Source of the DNA: Heliocybe sulcata
Taxonomy: Eukaryota > Basidiomycota > Agaricomycetes > Gloeophyllales > Gloeophyllaceae
NCBI GenBank assembly: GCA_004369045.1
Contig: ML213531.1
Coordinates: 2,221 to 46,971, forward strand
DNA length: 44,751 bases
Reading direction: 5' to 3'
The translations under genes were made by a program, and so were the position numbers. Below, piece after piece: positions 32,894-43,407 of this stretch. The notes beneath the pieces are model-generated. The model did not search any database and was not told where the DNA came from. It worked only from the letters and a program-made list of their open reading frames with translations. Position 1 is the stretch's first letter; each line of letters starts with the position of its first letter.

Positions 32894-34615
32894 CTATTCG
32901 TATATTCGCATTGAGGCGAAATCAAAGTAGGCATCTGCGAACGCGGACGGGTTGTTGTTGACGTAGTCTGCATGCCTCTAGTCAGCACCGATACCCCCGA
33001 AAAGATAACGAATGGAAGGGCAAGCGCTAAGACACAAACAATATGCAGGAACGACGAAATGGGACTCACCGACACATGAGCCGGGACACCCGCTATTCGA
33101 GTACGCAGCACCAGCCCAGTCGCCGCCTGCGCATACACATTGTCAGTCAGTCTCGGCCCACGATAACGACAGCCGCAAGACTCACAAAACGTCAGATTTA
33201 TAATCACGCTCATCGGCCCCAGGTGGCTCTCCAAGTCGCACTGCGACGTCGAAGGAAAGTACGCCACCGGCGTGCCCTACATAGCAGCCATCAGCCTCGA
33301 CCAAGAAAAGACAAGATCAGGGACGATGAAACGCACCCAGCCACCCGTATCCACCCCACTCCCGCCGTTCCGCACGTCCCCCGGTACGCTCCCCGAGTTG
33401 CGCGGCCAGAACCACACTTTCACAAAAGACGAGGTGCGTTCCATCGCATACCTGGATTCGTTCCCACTCCTCATCAGACAATCTCGAACCCAAGCGCATG
33501 AGTCTCATCACTCACCACCCACCACCGATACTATTAAAGTCCGGCCCGAACGAGTCGTCGTCTTTATCCCGGACGCCGCACCCGGAGTTGTCGCCATTCG
33601 AAGAGGTGCACGTTGTCGTCGTAGTCGAACTGAGAGCGACGCCCTTAGTTGTGCTTTATGATCAGATCAGAGGAGACGAACGGACCCCGTCTGTGCTCTT
33701 TCGCTCGGCATTGAGCAGCCTGGAGAGGAAATCGATTCAGGAGGGCTGGAGGCGGAGCGGAGAGGGGTACGTACCACTGCCGGTGTGGACAGTCACTTGG
33801 TTAGGCGACGCGTCGTTGACACCTTCGATGATGTCGATTTCCCCCTAGCAGACGGATGACCACGTCAGCGATCAGAAGAACGAACATTAAAAATAGGGAT
33901 TGTGAAGCAGCTTGCATGCTATGGATTAACGAGTATGCAGTGAGGCTGGCGTGTGCATGAGGAAAAGTGCAGATGGAAAAAGAAGGAAGAGAAAGGAGAA
34001 GTGAAAGTGATATGCACCTCGTTCGGCCAGTCCGCACCGACTTCCCACACAGCGGGCCACGTTCTGAGCCGTGTGGTCAGTCGATAGCCTCAATTAACGG
34101 AAACCCACATGAATGGACGACGTACCCGCATCCCTGAGGCATATGTCGAATGTCAAACCTACCCAAGGAGGCATCGTCATCAACCAACGATATGGGGAAG
34201 CTGAACAAAAAAGCCAGAACGGATATAGAAATACCTACACAACCACATGCGTGCTGTACGTCGCCGTTGTCGTCAAATGCACCGAATCTCTCCCAGGTCC
34301 ATTAGACGACAGGTACGAGGTATGGTCCGCGCGGAGGATGAACGTGTCCCCATGCGCGTACGTGAGGTTCTTGCTCTTCGCCGTCGAGGCATCCACGTAA
34401 TTCCTGGAACAAATTGAATATCATAGTCAGGCCTCAGAGAACGGCACTCACACGCGCCCGTGGCTGGGGTCAGCGATAGCCTGGTACTCGAAGGCGTCGT
34501 TGAACTGAGTGCCGACAACGCTCGAGCTGAGGGAGTAGCTCTCAGCGCGCGCTGATAGTGCACAGGCCAGAAGGTAAAGCGCGAGCTGCATCAGAGACGA
34601 AGAGGTGCTCGCCAT
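32894..34615 (-). CDS. GH16 endo-1,3(4)-beta-glucanase (laminarinase type), secreted
   Basis: Eleven exons on the minus strand: 34615-34452, 34403-34239, 34158-34126, 34063-34018, 33844-33775, 33719-33686, 33629-33516, 33451-33337, 33276-33186, 33126-33070, 32967-32894. They total 963 nt and 320 residues. A signal peptide (SSLMQLALYLLACALSARA) leads into the glucanase fold. The catalytic motif is GEIDIIEG, with Glu138 as nucleophile and Glu143 as acid/base. Conserved surroundings are FDIRHMPQGCGTWPAVWEVG, VNDASPNQVTVHTGSGC, GGGWYAMERT, KVWFWPRN and INLTFCGDWAG. It cleaves beta-1,3 and mixed-linkage glucans outside the cell, for wall remodelling or attack on other fungi and plants. Closest in kind to Phanerochaete-type laminarinases (known family). 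A TATA-like element lies 33-40 bases upstream. Confidence 0.95.
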
Positions 34616-34647
34616 ATCGCCTACCTCAGCCTCGCATCCTCACTGCC

Positions 34648-34655
34648 CTTTTATC
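34648..34655 (-). promoter_or_regulatory. TATA-like element of the GH16 gene
   Basis: GATAAAAG on the minus strand, 33 bases before the ATG; weak match. Confidence 0.35.
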
Positions 34656-36676
34656 ATGCTCGCGCCCGCCATATCCTTAGTCTTTGCGCAGTTCGGTTTT
34701 CGCCTATTGCAATGGACTAGCCACGATAGTCTACCGAAGAGAAAAGCAGAAGGGATGCGGTGGCGTACCGAAGCACGCCCGATCGCTCGGCACGCCCGGC
34801 GCCTGATTGCAGCAAGACTTACGCCTCGCATGGCAGGAACCAATGGGCGGCTGCGCTTCTGTGCCTGGACGGCGGAAGCCGAGAGTTATGCGCTTGCCGT
34901 TCGCTGGCGGAAGGATCAGTTGACTAGGTGACAAGGGTGGCATGGATTGGCGGAAGAAGCGGGGCGAGGGCCGCGGTGGTGGTAGATGGACGACCAGAAA
35001 GCTGCGGAATGGAGGCTGAGGGATGTTCCCGAGCCACGTCGTATACATCCATTAAGAGCATCTACTCATTTGATACAAGTCGACACCGGATATGGAGGAA
35101 GGTGGAGCGACCACGACAATCCAGAAGATGGTTATCCCACGAGCTTCGCGGTTCCGCGGAACTGGTCTCCGCGGAGTGCTTGGTGCCACTCGACGTTGCC
35201 ATATGGAGGGTACATCGGTTCATACATTTCGATGAGCAGGTTGGAAGCACGCACTAGTAGTTGGTTTGTCGTCTACCGCGCCTCTGCTGCTTACGGCGTG
35301 TTCTCCGAGGGAATTGGACGGACACGCCTATATTCTTTCAGGTACCTGTCCGAACACCCGCTATGTGCGGCAAGTGCGGCAACTTCTTATCAGCCAAAGT
35401 AACGTCTTCTTGCCAGGCGCCGCCGCCACGAGCCATGTCGAAGAACGGCATAGTATCCGAGGCACGGTTGTCGGTACCGGTTTAACATGGCGTGGACCTC
35501 ATAGTGGTACTGCTCGCTGAAGATAATCGTTAATACATTTGCCATAAATGGCAGTACTGAGTACTGAACCTTGCCTTTGCGCCCATTTGGGAAGCCTAGT
35601 CCAGGTACCTGCATCAATGACAACGCGACTTCACTCAAACTCGAAGCCAGTCGTCTCATAAGCTATATCATAAGGCTGGCTTGTATTTCAGAATGATTGC
35701 TAATTTCTAGAAATCGACAGCGTACCTTCATGCTCCAGAACATGGCGCGCAGGCCTGCGCGTCCTACGACGAGCCTTACTCTTCCCATGCTGGCGACAAC
35801 GAGAGTACTCCTACGTGTTGTTTCCCGGCATCCAGCAGTAACGCACTCGACTCATCGTCTCAAGTGCGTCTTCTTTCCATCCGCCTCTCGTACGCACCGC
35901 CTTCATCAAACCGCCATGAGCGCCAATCGATGCCAGACTGGTCCTTCATCTCCTTGGTCTCTGTGATCCGACTCCAGCTACCGGTACACTCCATGCAGAC
36001 GTTCTCCTTGGCTCAAGAGGCAGTCGAGTCTTCAGCGAGTCTTGCCACCAGAGCACGATACTAATCCAGGACAAGGAATATCTTGGAAGCTTTTGACGAG
36101 TTTACGCAACAGAGACGTGACGTGACGTTATGGGGAAGTGACAGCGTGACACTGGTGCTCTGTTGTTTTTCGATCAGCGAACGGTCTGCCCTGTCGCGTT
36201 CGACCTGTATTCTTGGCTGCGTCCTGCTTTCCATTTCTACACGGACTGGACGGAATTGCGACCTTTGGAATTACTGGACGCAGGGCGAAGACAGAAGACA
36301 GAAGACAGGCGGGTAGTCGTCCGTGTCTCCTTGGACTCTACGTAAGTTTCCCCTCGACAGCCAGGCCTCATGATATGCCATCATCTCGAGGACCGGGCAC
36401 TTACGGATTCTCTGTCGGTACAAAAGTACGACAAGGATGATGTCCAACTGGATATATATATATCGTTTTCCTATGGTCCACGTGGCGCAATCGTGTGTCA
36501 CTTCGGGTATGCACCCTAACCTTAACGCGCCCAAGGTACCGAGCCATGACGCAGGTGGGGTGACTACGTACTGTGGATACCTGAAGATCCCTATATAACC
36601 CAAGCCTGTATTGAGATGCTGTTCCACTACGCTTCAAGAATTCACCTAACCTAATCAAATAATCCTACTGTGCATC
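34656..36676. other. gene-poor interval, no gene recognised
   Basis: About 2 kb. Open frames at 34986-35402 (+) and 35659-35390 (-) are unsupported. A small inverted repeat (CCGCGGA, 7-base spacer, TCCGCGG) lies near 35154-35174. No transposon structure. Confidence 0.35.
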
Positions 36677-37245
36677 ATGTCTGGAATCGGCGACAAAGTC
36701 AAGTACGCACACATCGCTCGCTAGGAGGGCACAACAAACTGACGCGTATATGATAGCGGTGCATTTCGCATGGTACAGGGTACGCTCCCAGTTCATCACC
36801 ACTCAACTCACCGCTGACTGCACGAACATCTTCAGGAGTCGGCGACCAGATCCGCGGCTCGCTCATGGAAACCCTCGACACCACCCTCGCTCCCATTGCC
36901 AACCCCAATCCCAACGACCAGCCGACCACAGAGATCCCAGCGCAGAAGGGTATGAGCAAGAACGCGGAGCTGTGGAACAGGGGCAAGGAGGAGTACCGTG
37001 AGGGTAGGGCGCGGATGAGCGGGACAGCGCCTAGCACTGTACAGACGGAGCAGCAGGAGAACACTTTCAACCCGAGCGACACTCAACCTGGACCTCAGGG
37101 TGTAGCTGCGCCGCCGTCGGGTGAGGCCAGCGAGAGTGAGCGGCCGCCGATTCAGCCGAGAGAGGACGGGCAGTTTGGGCATGGGGATAAGAGTGTGGGG
37201 GTCGTTCCGGGAGGAGGGAGGGTTGCGCATCCCGAGGCGTCGTGA
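36677..37245 (+). CDS. small hydrophilic protein of unknown function
   Basis: Three exons: 36677-36702, 36757-36779 and 36836-37245, giving 459 nt and 152 residues. The two short first exons (26 and 23 nt) are needed to complete an amphipathic start, MSGIGDKVNGAFRMVQG, then VGDQIRGSLMETLD. Both introns have a CTGAC branch site. The rest is charged, Gly/Pro/Gln-rich and probably disordered, with KGMSKNAELWNRGKEEYREG and a Gly-rich end. I have seen this GIGDKV...GDQIRG style of N-terminus in basidiomycete proteins without function. The composition recalls stress-protective hydrophilins, but that is only a guess. Confidence 0.72.
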
Positions 37246-37604
37246 GCGGATGACGGTCAGCTGCAGTACCCGCGAGTGTATGAGTATTATATAGAACATG
37301 CGGAAGAAGTGGAGATACCGCCTCCGCCCGTTGCTAAATCACTTTACATATGACGGACGCCTCAGAGTCTGGATATCCCGAGCCACCTAGTTCCTCGAGT
37401 GCCTTATGATGTCCTCAACAACACGTATCTTCGCTACCCCCTTCATATGGAAAATGCTGGACGCGTGAACACATGCACATCCGCCAAGGGTCACATCTAG
37501 CGAGCTGAATCGTCAACGTATCCGTGCCGAAACAAGACAAGCTCTGAGTTTCTCCATGACTTATAAAACAAGCTTACATACAGTACACAGAAAACCCCAG
37601 AGCA
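37246..37604. other. convergent intergenic region, no gene seen
   Basis: 3' flanks of the small hydrophilic protein gene (+) and the Crinkler-like gene (-). Nothing recognised. Confidence 0.4.
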
Positions 37605-39264
37605 TCATCCAGACAAATCCGCAGCCCACACCGTCACCTTCCCCCCACCCGGCAACGTAAAACCCTGCAGGTACTCTATAAACCGCTGCAGGCAACCCTT
37701 ACCTGTTTCCTCTATATCCGCGACGACAACATAATTCCACCTCAGCCGCCCCCGAACATCCGGATCCATGTTCTTCCACAGCCTCGCGAGCCCGCTCGCA
37801 GGCATCTCGTAGTCGTCGGCAATAGCCGCCTGCACAGCGTAAACATCCTCCTCATCACCCATCGCGCCGTCGACGCCTTCAAATTTTGCAACAGCCGGAC
37901 ACCAATAGCACGCGCCTCCAGTGCCAACACTCTGCAGACCCGCCAGCGTGCTAGGCAGGAGGACAGACGGCGGACACAGCGTCCGTTCCTCCCCGACGCT
38001 GTTATAAATGCGGAGGCTGGCGTCCCCGATGCACAGGCGTCGGTGCACCTTCATTTCGTGGGTCCACCCGGCCGCGTTTCGCATCAAGGAGTGCCGGCTG
38101 AGCATGTTGAAGACCTCCAGTGCGTCCTGCGTGGGGGAAGAGCCGCGGGCGGCGTCCAGAAGGCCCTGCAGGTGCTCCGTCGGGACACAGTGGCCCCGCG
38201 CCACCATCGCCGCGTCTTTGGGGCGGAGGAAGACGAGGAGCGAGAGGCTGTCGTCGAAATCTAAGCGCGCCGCCGATGCCAGGAGCCCCGGGCGAGACTG
38301 CAGGCGTTTGGCGGCGGCCGTTGCAGCGTGGGTCAAGTTCTCCTCCACCTCGAGGATGCGTCTGGAGTCCTGCGCAGTGGCAAATGAGTTGATGATGCGA
38401 AAGCACGGCCCCCACTTCCTCACGAGGTCGGGCACACGGCGCGTAAACTCTGCCGCCCCGAGCTCTTTCCTGCCGCAGCACTATGCGTCAACATCGGTCA
38501 TGAGCTACTAGGGGAAACACGCACATGACCGCCATGATCTCGTTAACCCCAGGCGGGGGCATCACGAACCGCACCGCGTTGAACTGCTTCGCCCACTCCT
38601 TGAAGCGCCTGTGTTCGGGAGGTGTCGTCTGGACGACGCACAGCGCAGACAAGCAGAAGGACATGCAGGGCTGGAGGACGTGGGCGTTGCTGTCGACGAG
38701 GGCCCAGCATTCCCGTAGGCGTGGATCGTAGAGACCAGTATCGACAGCCATGGCGACGCCTTCAGCGTTGAAGATGTAGTACGTGTCACGCGGGCCTTGA
38801 ACAGCGACCGGCTGACCGCGGCTGAGGCAGTGGAGGAAAAGATACACGAGAAAGATGGTTTTGCCTGAGTTCAGACAGATCAGCGGGAGGATGCCAACGG
38901 CTGCGTAGAGCTCACTGACCTATGCCTGGATGACCAGTCACTACAAAACGGTCGGCTGCTCCTTTAAGCAAAGCTGTGTGATCATGGCGACGAGCTCCTT
39001 GTAGGCAGCGCGTTCAACGATCACATCGCAGGGCAAGTGGAGCGGGAGAACAGTTTTGAGTATGTGGAGACCCGTGTAGCATGTGTAAGCGAAGCAGTGG
39101 TCGACTGGCTTGGGCGGGTCGGCAAAGTCATCGTCTATCTCCACGTCGTCGTCGGGAGACCTGTTCGGCCAGTCGGTTGGGGAGAGCGCTTTCTGTTCGG
39201 TGGCCCAAGCTTTGCCCCAGAAAGCCTTGAGCTCCTCTGGACATTGGGTATCTGGGAGCGGCAT
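37605..39264 (-). pseudogene. Crinkler-type P-loop NTPase gene with a one-base frameshift
   Basis: Three exons on the minus strand: 39264-38920, 38864-38525, 38469-37605. The P-loop is split by the first intron: VVTGHPGIG, then KTIFLVYLFLHCLSRGQPVA, matching the GxPGIGKS/T motif of Crinkler (CRN) family NTPases that are common in basidiomycetes. The body continues with HRRFKEWAKQFNAVRFVMPP and a long helical region ending KVTVWAADLSG. The first exon encodes MPLPDTQCPEELKAFWGKAW to KEQPTV, and then the frame breaks in a TTTT run just before VVTG. Total exon length, 1550 nt, is one short of a multiple of three. Either one base is lost (pseudogene) or the assembly has an error; the rest is c. 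515 codons without defects. A canonical CRN N-terminal header is not visible. Confidence 0.6.
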
Positions 39265-39368
39265 ATGTTGTGGTAGTGATTACTCGTGGCAGAGCCGGCA
39301 GACGGAGATTAGTCGCACAATGAAAGAGGCGTGTGGCAAGCTGTAACGTACTAGAATATCATACAACC

Positions 39369-39376
39369 CTTATATA
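39369..39376 (-). promoter_or_regulatory. TATA box of the Crinkler-like gene
   Basis: TATATAAG on the minus strand, 105 bases before the start codon. Confidence 0.45.
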
Positions 39377-40277
39377 CCCTTTTCCAGAGGGTCGTAGGAT
39401 AATAGTTTCAACAAAGAAAGGAGAACGATCAAGGAAATGAATACGATTGTATCCGCAATATTCAGCCGCCCGGGCCAAGTGAGTCACTGGTGACTCAATT
39501 TGCTGCACGTGCAGGCGAGTCGAACTGCTCTGCATAAGCGACGATGTACAGTTAAGCTAACATATATCAAGTTCTTATATCGAGCGAACGCCGGGCAGAA
39601 GATGCAATTTAGGAGGAGGAAGACGATGTGGCAAGTTAGAGGGGCGCATGCGGGACATGTGGCGTGAGAGGAAGAGCAAAAATATGGACAAATAGCCAGC
39701 CGTGTCTCCTCCCAACGTATCCTTCGACTCTCCATCTTAGGCCTCAAGAATGAAATTGGGGAAGCACCTAACAATCGCCCATGCATATACTCTCCTGATC
39801 TACCGGCTAGTTCTGCGCGCTCCATAACATCTCCTACGCCTTTAGCTATGTCATGCCACTGGACTTGGCAAGCCATACGGTTTCCGTCGTTCCTTCGCAA
39901 GTGTTTTCTCACTGCTCCAGACTTCAGCTTCAGTACTCAGAGTTCGTATCTGCCTCGTCGCCGCAAAGACTTGTGCTCGAGCTCTTACTGCCGTGTTCTC
40001 TTCTGTTCATATCGTGCGTCACGGCAAATCGGGACAGGATACCACGCTGGGCATGCTGCCGCTGGGCACTCGTACTGGCGCCTCCTAAGGAAGCATACAA
40101 CGTCGTGATAGAAGGGAAGCAAGAGTCCTCGGTTGCAGCCGAAGCTATGCGTGGAGGATAGTGCGCGGCGCACTGCAATCTCCAGACGATCTTGGTATGA
40201 GAACGAGTGATATGCATAGCTGTGTTTTCTAATCTCGTGCTCACTGGCGGCGCTGGAGAGACTTGAGGGCAGTGATC
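39377..40277. other. intergenic, no gene recognised
   Basis: Open frames at 39853-40161 (+) and 39912-39484 (-) overlap each other and have no motif. The plus-strand one could be an upstream exon of the candidate gene that follows. Confidence 0.3.
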
Positions 40278-41556
40278 ATGACGAATACACAGTTTGTAGG
40301 GAGAAACGTTATGTATGCCCGTTCACTCCGAAAGCTATGCTCCGGACTTGTCGACCATTTTCTGCAGTATGTATGTCTCCTTGAATACTCTCCAACTGAA
40401 CCTAACTGTGTCCACTGGGTCTACAGATACGGTTACCGACAGTATTATCCTTATCATCTGCCAGAAGGATCGTGACTGCTTGGATATGATATTAACCATC
40501 ATCCGCGAGCGACTGAGTCTCGGTGCTGATTCGGACAGCCGGGATCGATTGCATCTTTGTCGCCAGGAATTATCCGTACTCTCCGGCGTCCGAACACTTG
40601 CAAGGCGAGGTGACACTCGTTTGTGGCGTGTTTCCGAGCCAGGAGAACAGCATAGTGCTGTCACGGAATGCGGTGAAGCTTTCGATAAAGCAACCCAGTA
40701 CGATGAACTTCGCGGCGACTGGTCATCTATTCGTTGGGTGCCGAGCACGGTTATCATCTCTGGCCATCATCACTATTCGAGGCCCATAACTGCTGGCCTT
40801 AATGATCGGGGACACAAGCTCTGTATTGCTTGTTTTACCGAAAAAATACCTGGAGCTTATCACATATACGACGAAGGGTTTGGACCAACAAAGGACACCA
40901 TACTCTTAATACCAGATCCTGAACTCCGCGAAGTCACAAATAAATGCAGAGCTGGCGGTGTTACTCTATGGATCATGGCATGGAGTTCCTTACCCGGAGA
41001 GAACAAGGTACCCCAGATCTACTGGTCACATTCGTAGGCACTCTCCTCCAACCAAGACAGTGGCTATCTCCTAACAACTTCATGCAAACGAGACAACAGG
41101 AAACTGATCAACGCGGTTACCCTCGAAGAAACTACCGACGATGGGTATATCTATGTGTCGAACTGGTAATGCCAATCGCGCACCACTCCCGCTGCTTAGC
41201 CTGATCAAGCTCTTAATAGGTGGAACGGCGGGCCTCAGCTGTCATGGAATGAATCAAAATGGGAAACAAGCAATCCGCCTTACGATGATGAAATATTGTT
41301 TACGCACGACAGCACTATTAGTCAAGACGAGCTCGATGCCGGCATCGCAGATTATCACAGAAGAAAGAGGGAGCATTCCACGATGTGCCCTGTTCGCGAA
41401 AGACTTATGTCTGAACCGTGGTACCGGAAGTTGGTAATAGACGACGAGGCCCTACATTGTCAGCTGAGGATAGGCAAACCGCCCCTGCATTGGACCGGGA
41501 AATCGTGGAAGGGTACCGTACACTGCGACAGCGAAACTTTGCCCAGCTGGTCATGA
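40278..41556 (+). CDS. candidate multi-exon gene of unknown function
   Basis: I do not recognise it. Blocks with coding-like composition lie on the plus strand, bounded by plausible splice sites. They are 40278-40368 (MTNTQFVGRNVMYARSLRKL, donor GTATGT), about 40539-40735 (FVARNYPYSPASEHLQGEVT and following), about 40800-41006 (GAYHIYDEGFGPTKDTILLI, donor after GENK), about 41090-41166 (LINAVTLEETTDDGYIYVSN, donor GTAATG) and 41220-41556 (NGGPQLSWNESKWETSNPPY, DELDAGIADYHRRKREHS, stop). I could not join all blocks into one reading frame with certainty. It may be a real gene, a decaying one, or partly chance. Confidence 0.3.
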
Positions 41557-42344
41557 GCCGGACGGCTGTAGTGATGATGACCATAGGTTGCTACAGCAGA
41601 CGGCAGGGAAGTGTTCCAGGTATCAGCCGCAATGATGGACGAGAGGAGGGGGTTCTTACTCGTAGAGGACAGACTGCATGTGTACCCTCGTCTGATACTA
41701 TGCGTTGCCCGTAGTTCTTTGACAGTATACAAATACATTGGTATCTTCGGCGATCATTTAGGAGGATCCATCCCTGCGAGTGGCTGCTGGCCGACGCGAA
41801 TAAGGCATAGCTAGCCTGTGAGAAATGAGCCTCCTATTATATCGCGCTGATGAGACGAAGAACAATTCACCGCTCACCTTGCGAAAGGACATCCACGATG
41901 ACTTCCATCTCATCTTCAGTCGGTCAACTTCAACATTCGATCTATGTTCTTCATCTAGTGGTCTCCTCCCCGTACAACACAAAGGGCGCTGCGGGTCCAG
42001 CATCCGATATATCATATTCGTCCTCTGTCACGCATCGCGTCAAGAATGACTGGCCAAAGCATCTACGCCGAAGATGCGCCTTCACTGTAGCCGAGAGTGG
42101 GGTATGGCAGGTGAATTGGTACTGTGCCCAACTTACGCAACGAAACAAGCGTCGAGAACAATATCCGTCCGGACAGTGCGATACTTCCAACAGAACTACA
42201 CAAAATCACGCACCTACTTGAAGAGCCAGAACGGGCGAAGCAAGAAGTTGAATCAGTGTTCACTCCTATACATACACTTGACCTGTACGCGACCCGGATC
42301 GCTACCACCAGCTAAACCACTGAAACAGACATTATCACAACCTC
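41557..42344. other. intergenic, no gene recognised
   Basis: 3' flanks of the candidate gene and of SDH4. Open frames present have no motif. Confidence 0.35.
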
Positions 42345-43171
42345 TCATGCTGTCCAGACCTTCGCGATCAACTCCGTCAACCCTGCATAACCAGCAATCA
42401 GCTTCCCGGTCCCGCTGTGCTGTACACTGGTCCGGAAACGGAGCACTCACCGACATCCTCCGTGTTAAATTTGTAAATGCCCACTAAAACACCGACCGTG
42501 GACGCGCGGAGGGTCCAGGTCGCGAGCGGCCCGAGGATGGGGAACTTGCGCGGGTGGACGTAGTCGACGATAACAGAGTCGAACTGCAGAGAAAAGCAGC
42601 GAACGTCAGCACTTAGGTTCATATATACGACAGAGTCGGAATAACTCCACATGCTGTCGTATCAGCGGAAGCCCTACTGAGGCGGAGAAAGGCAGGGATC
42701 GGATGAGAAAGACCGGCACTCACCCCGATATGACTATGCATAACCAGACTGACCCCGAGCAACCCATCCAGCACTGGGTGCGCTGTGGGGCTCATCACAA
42801 ACGCAGCACCGGTCAAAGGTACCAGACCCGCCGAGAGAAGCCGCTCGAATGCCCAGTGGTACGACCCGTGCGTCTTCGAGGGTGGTGGGAACGTCGTGGG
42901 GTCGTTCACGGTGCCCTTGTAGATCGCTATGCCAAGTCACCGTACGTCAATTCGGAACTAAAAGATACAATACAAGAAGAACATACGGCCTCCTGGAACA
43001 TATTCGGTCGAGCTGCTCGTCGCCTTGCGCACTGTCCAAGCCACTTCTGTCAGCATTCCAGGCCTCCGCTTCTACTCTTCATGTCGACGGCGCACCTTGG
43101 GCAAACGCAACGGGAGCGCGGCGCGCAGTGATTCTAGGTAGCGACGAGCGGAGAGCGAGCGAGGTAGACAT
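42345..43171 (-). CDS. SDH4: succinate dehydrogenase membrane anchor subunit (CybS)
   Basis: Five exons on the minus strand: 43171-43096, 43031-42987, 42926-42724, 42583-42451, 42382-42345, giving 495 nt and 164 residues. The start MSTSLALRSSLPRITARRAP is a mitochondrial presequence. YVPGGPIYKGTVNDPTTFPP is the conserved entry to the mature protein. Three membrane helices follow, with SYHWAFERLLSAGLVPL, GVSLVMHSHIGFDSVIVDYV (the heme and quinone-side His/Asp/Tyr region), HPRKFPILGP and TLRASTVGVLVGIYKF. It anchors complex II in the inner membrane and helps form the ubiquinone site. It follows the methyltransferase gene on the same strand, 236 bases away. Confidence 0.93.
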
Positions 43172-43234
43172 GGCGTCGGTGTCGAGGACGACGATGAGGA
43201 GGATGCGGATGCGCTCCTCCGGGGGACGAGCCAG

Positions 43235-43245
43235 CCAATCACGTG
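43235..43245 (-). promoter_or_regulatory. CCAAT and CACGTG elements upstream of SDH4
   Basis: CCAATCACGTG (written on the plus strand) lies 64-74 bases before the SDH4 ATG: a CCAAT box overlapping a palindromic CACGTG. The CCAAT-binding complex is a known regulator of respiratory and iron-dependent genes in fungi; its action here is inferred. Confidence 0.45.
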
Positions 43246-43292
43246 TTTCCCGTTTCAGTCCGGTTTCTCACTATTAAATTATTCCGGGGAAA

Positions 43293-43347
43293 TTCGCGCT
43301 TATTCCACAAATTCGCGCTTATTCCACAAATTCGCGCTTATTCCACA
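43293..43347. repeat. 19-base tandem repeat, three copies
   Basis: TTCGCGCTTATTCCACAAA repeats at 43293, 43312 and 43331, the last copy two bases short. The copies are identical. The array sits between the end of the methyltransferase gene and the promoter of SDH4. Confidence 0.85.
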
Positions 43348-43407
43348 TGCATATGAATGAATATTGGTTGCAGCATCTATCACAACAGTTTCCTTCTTCC
43401 TGGGACG

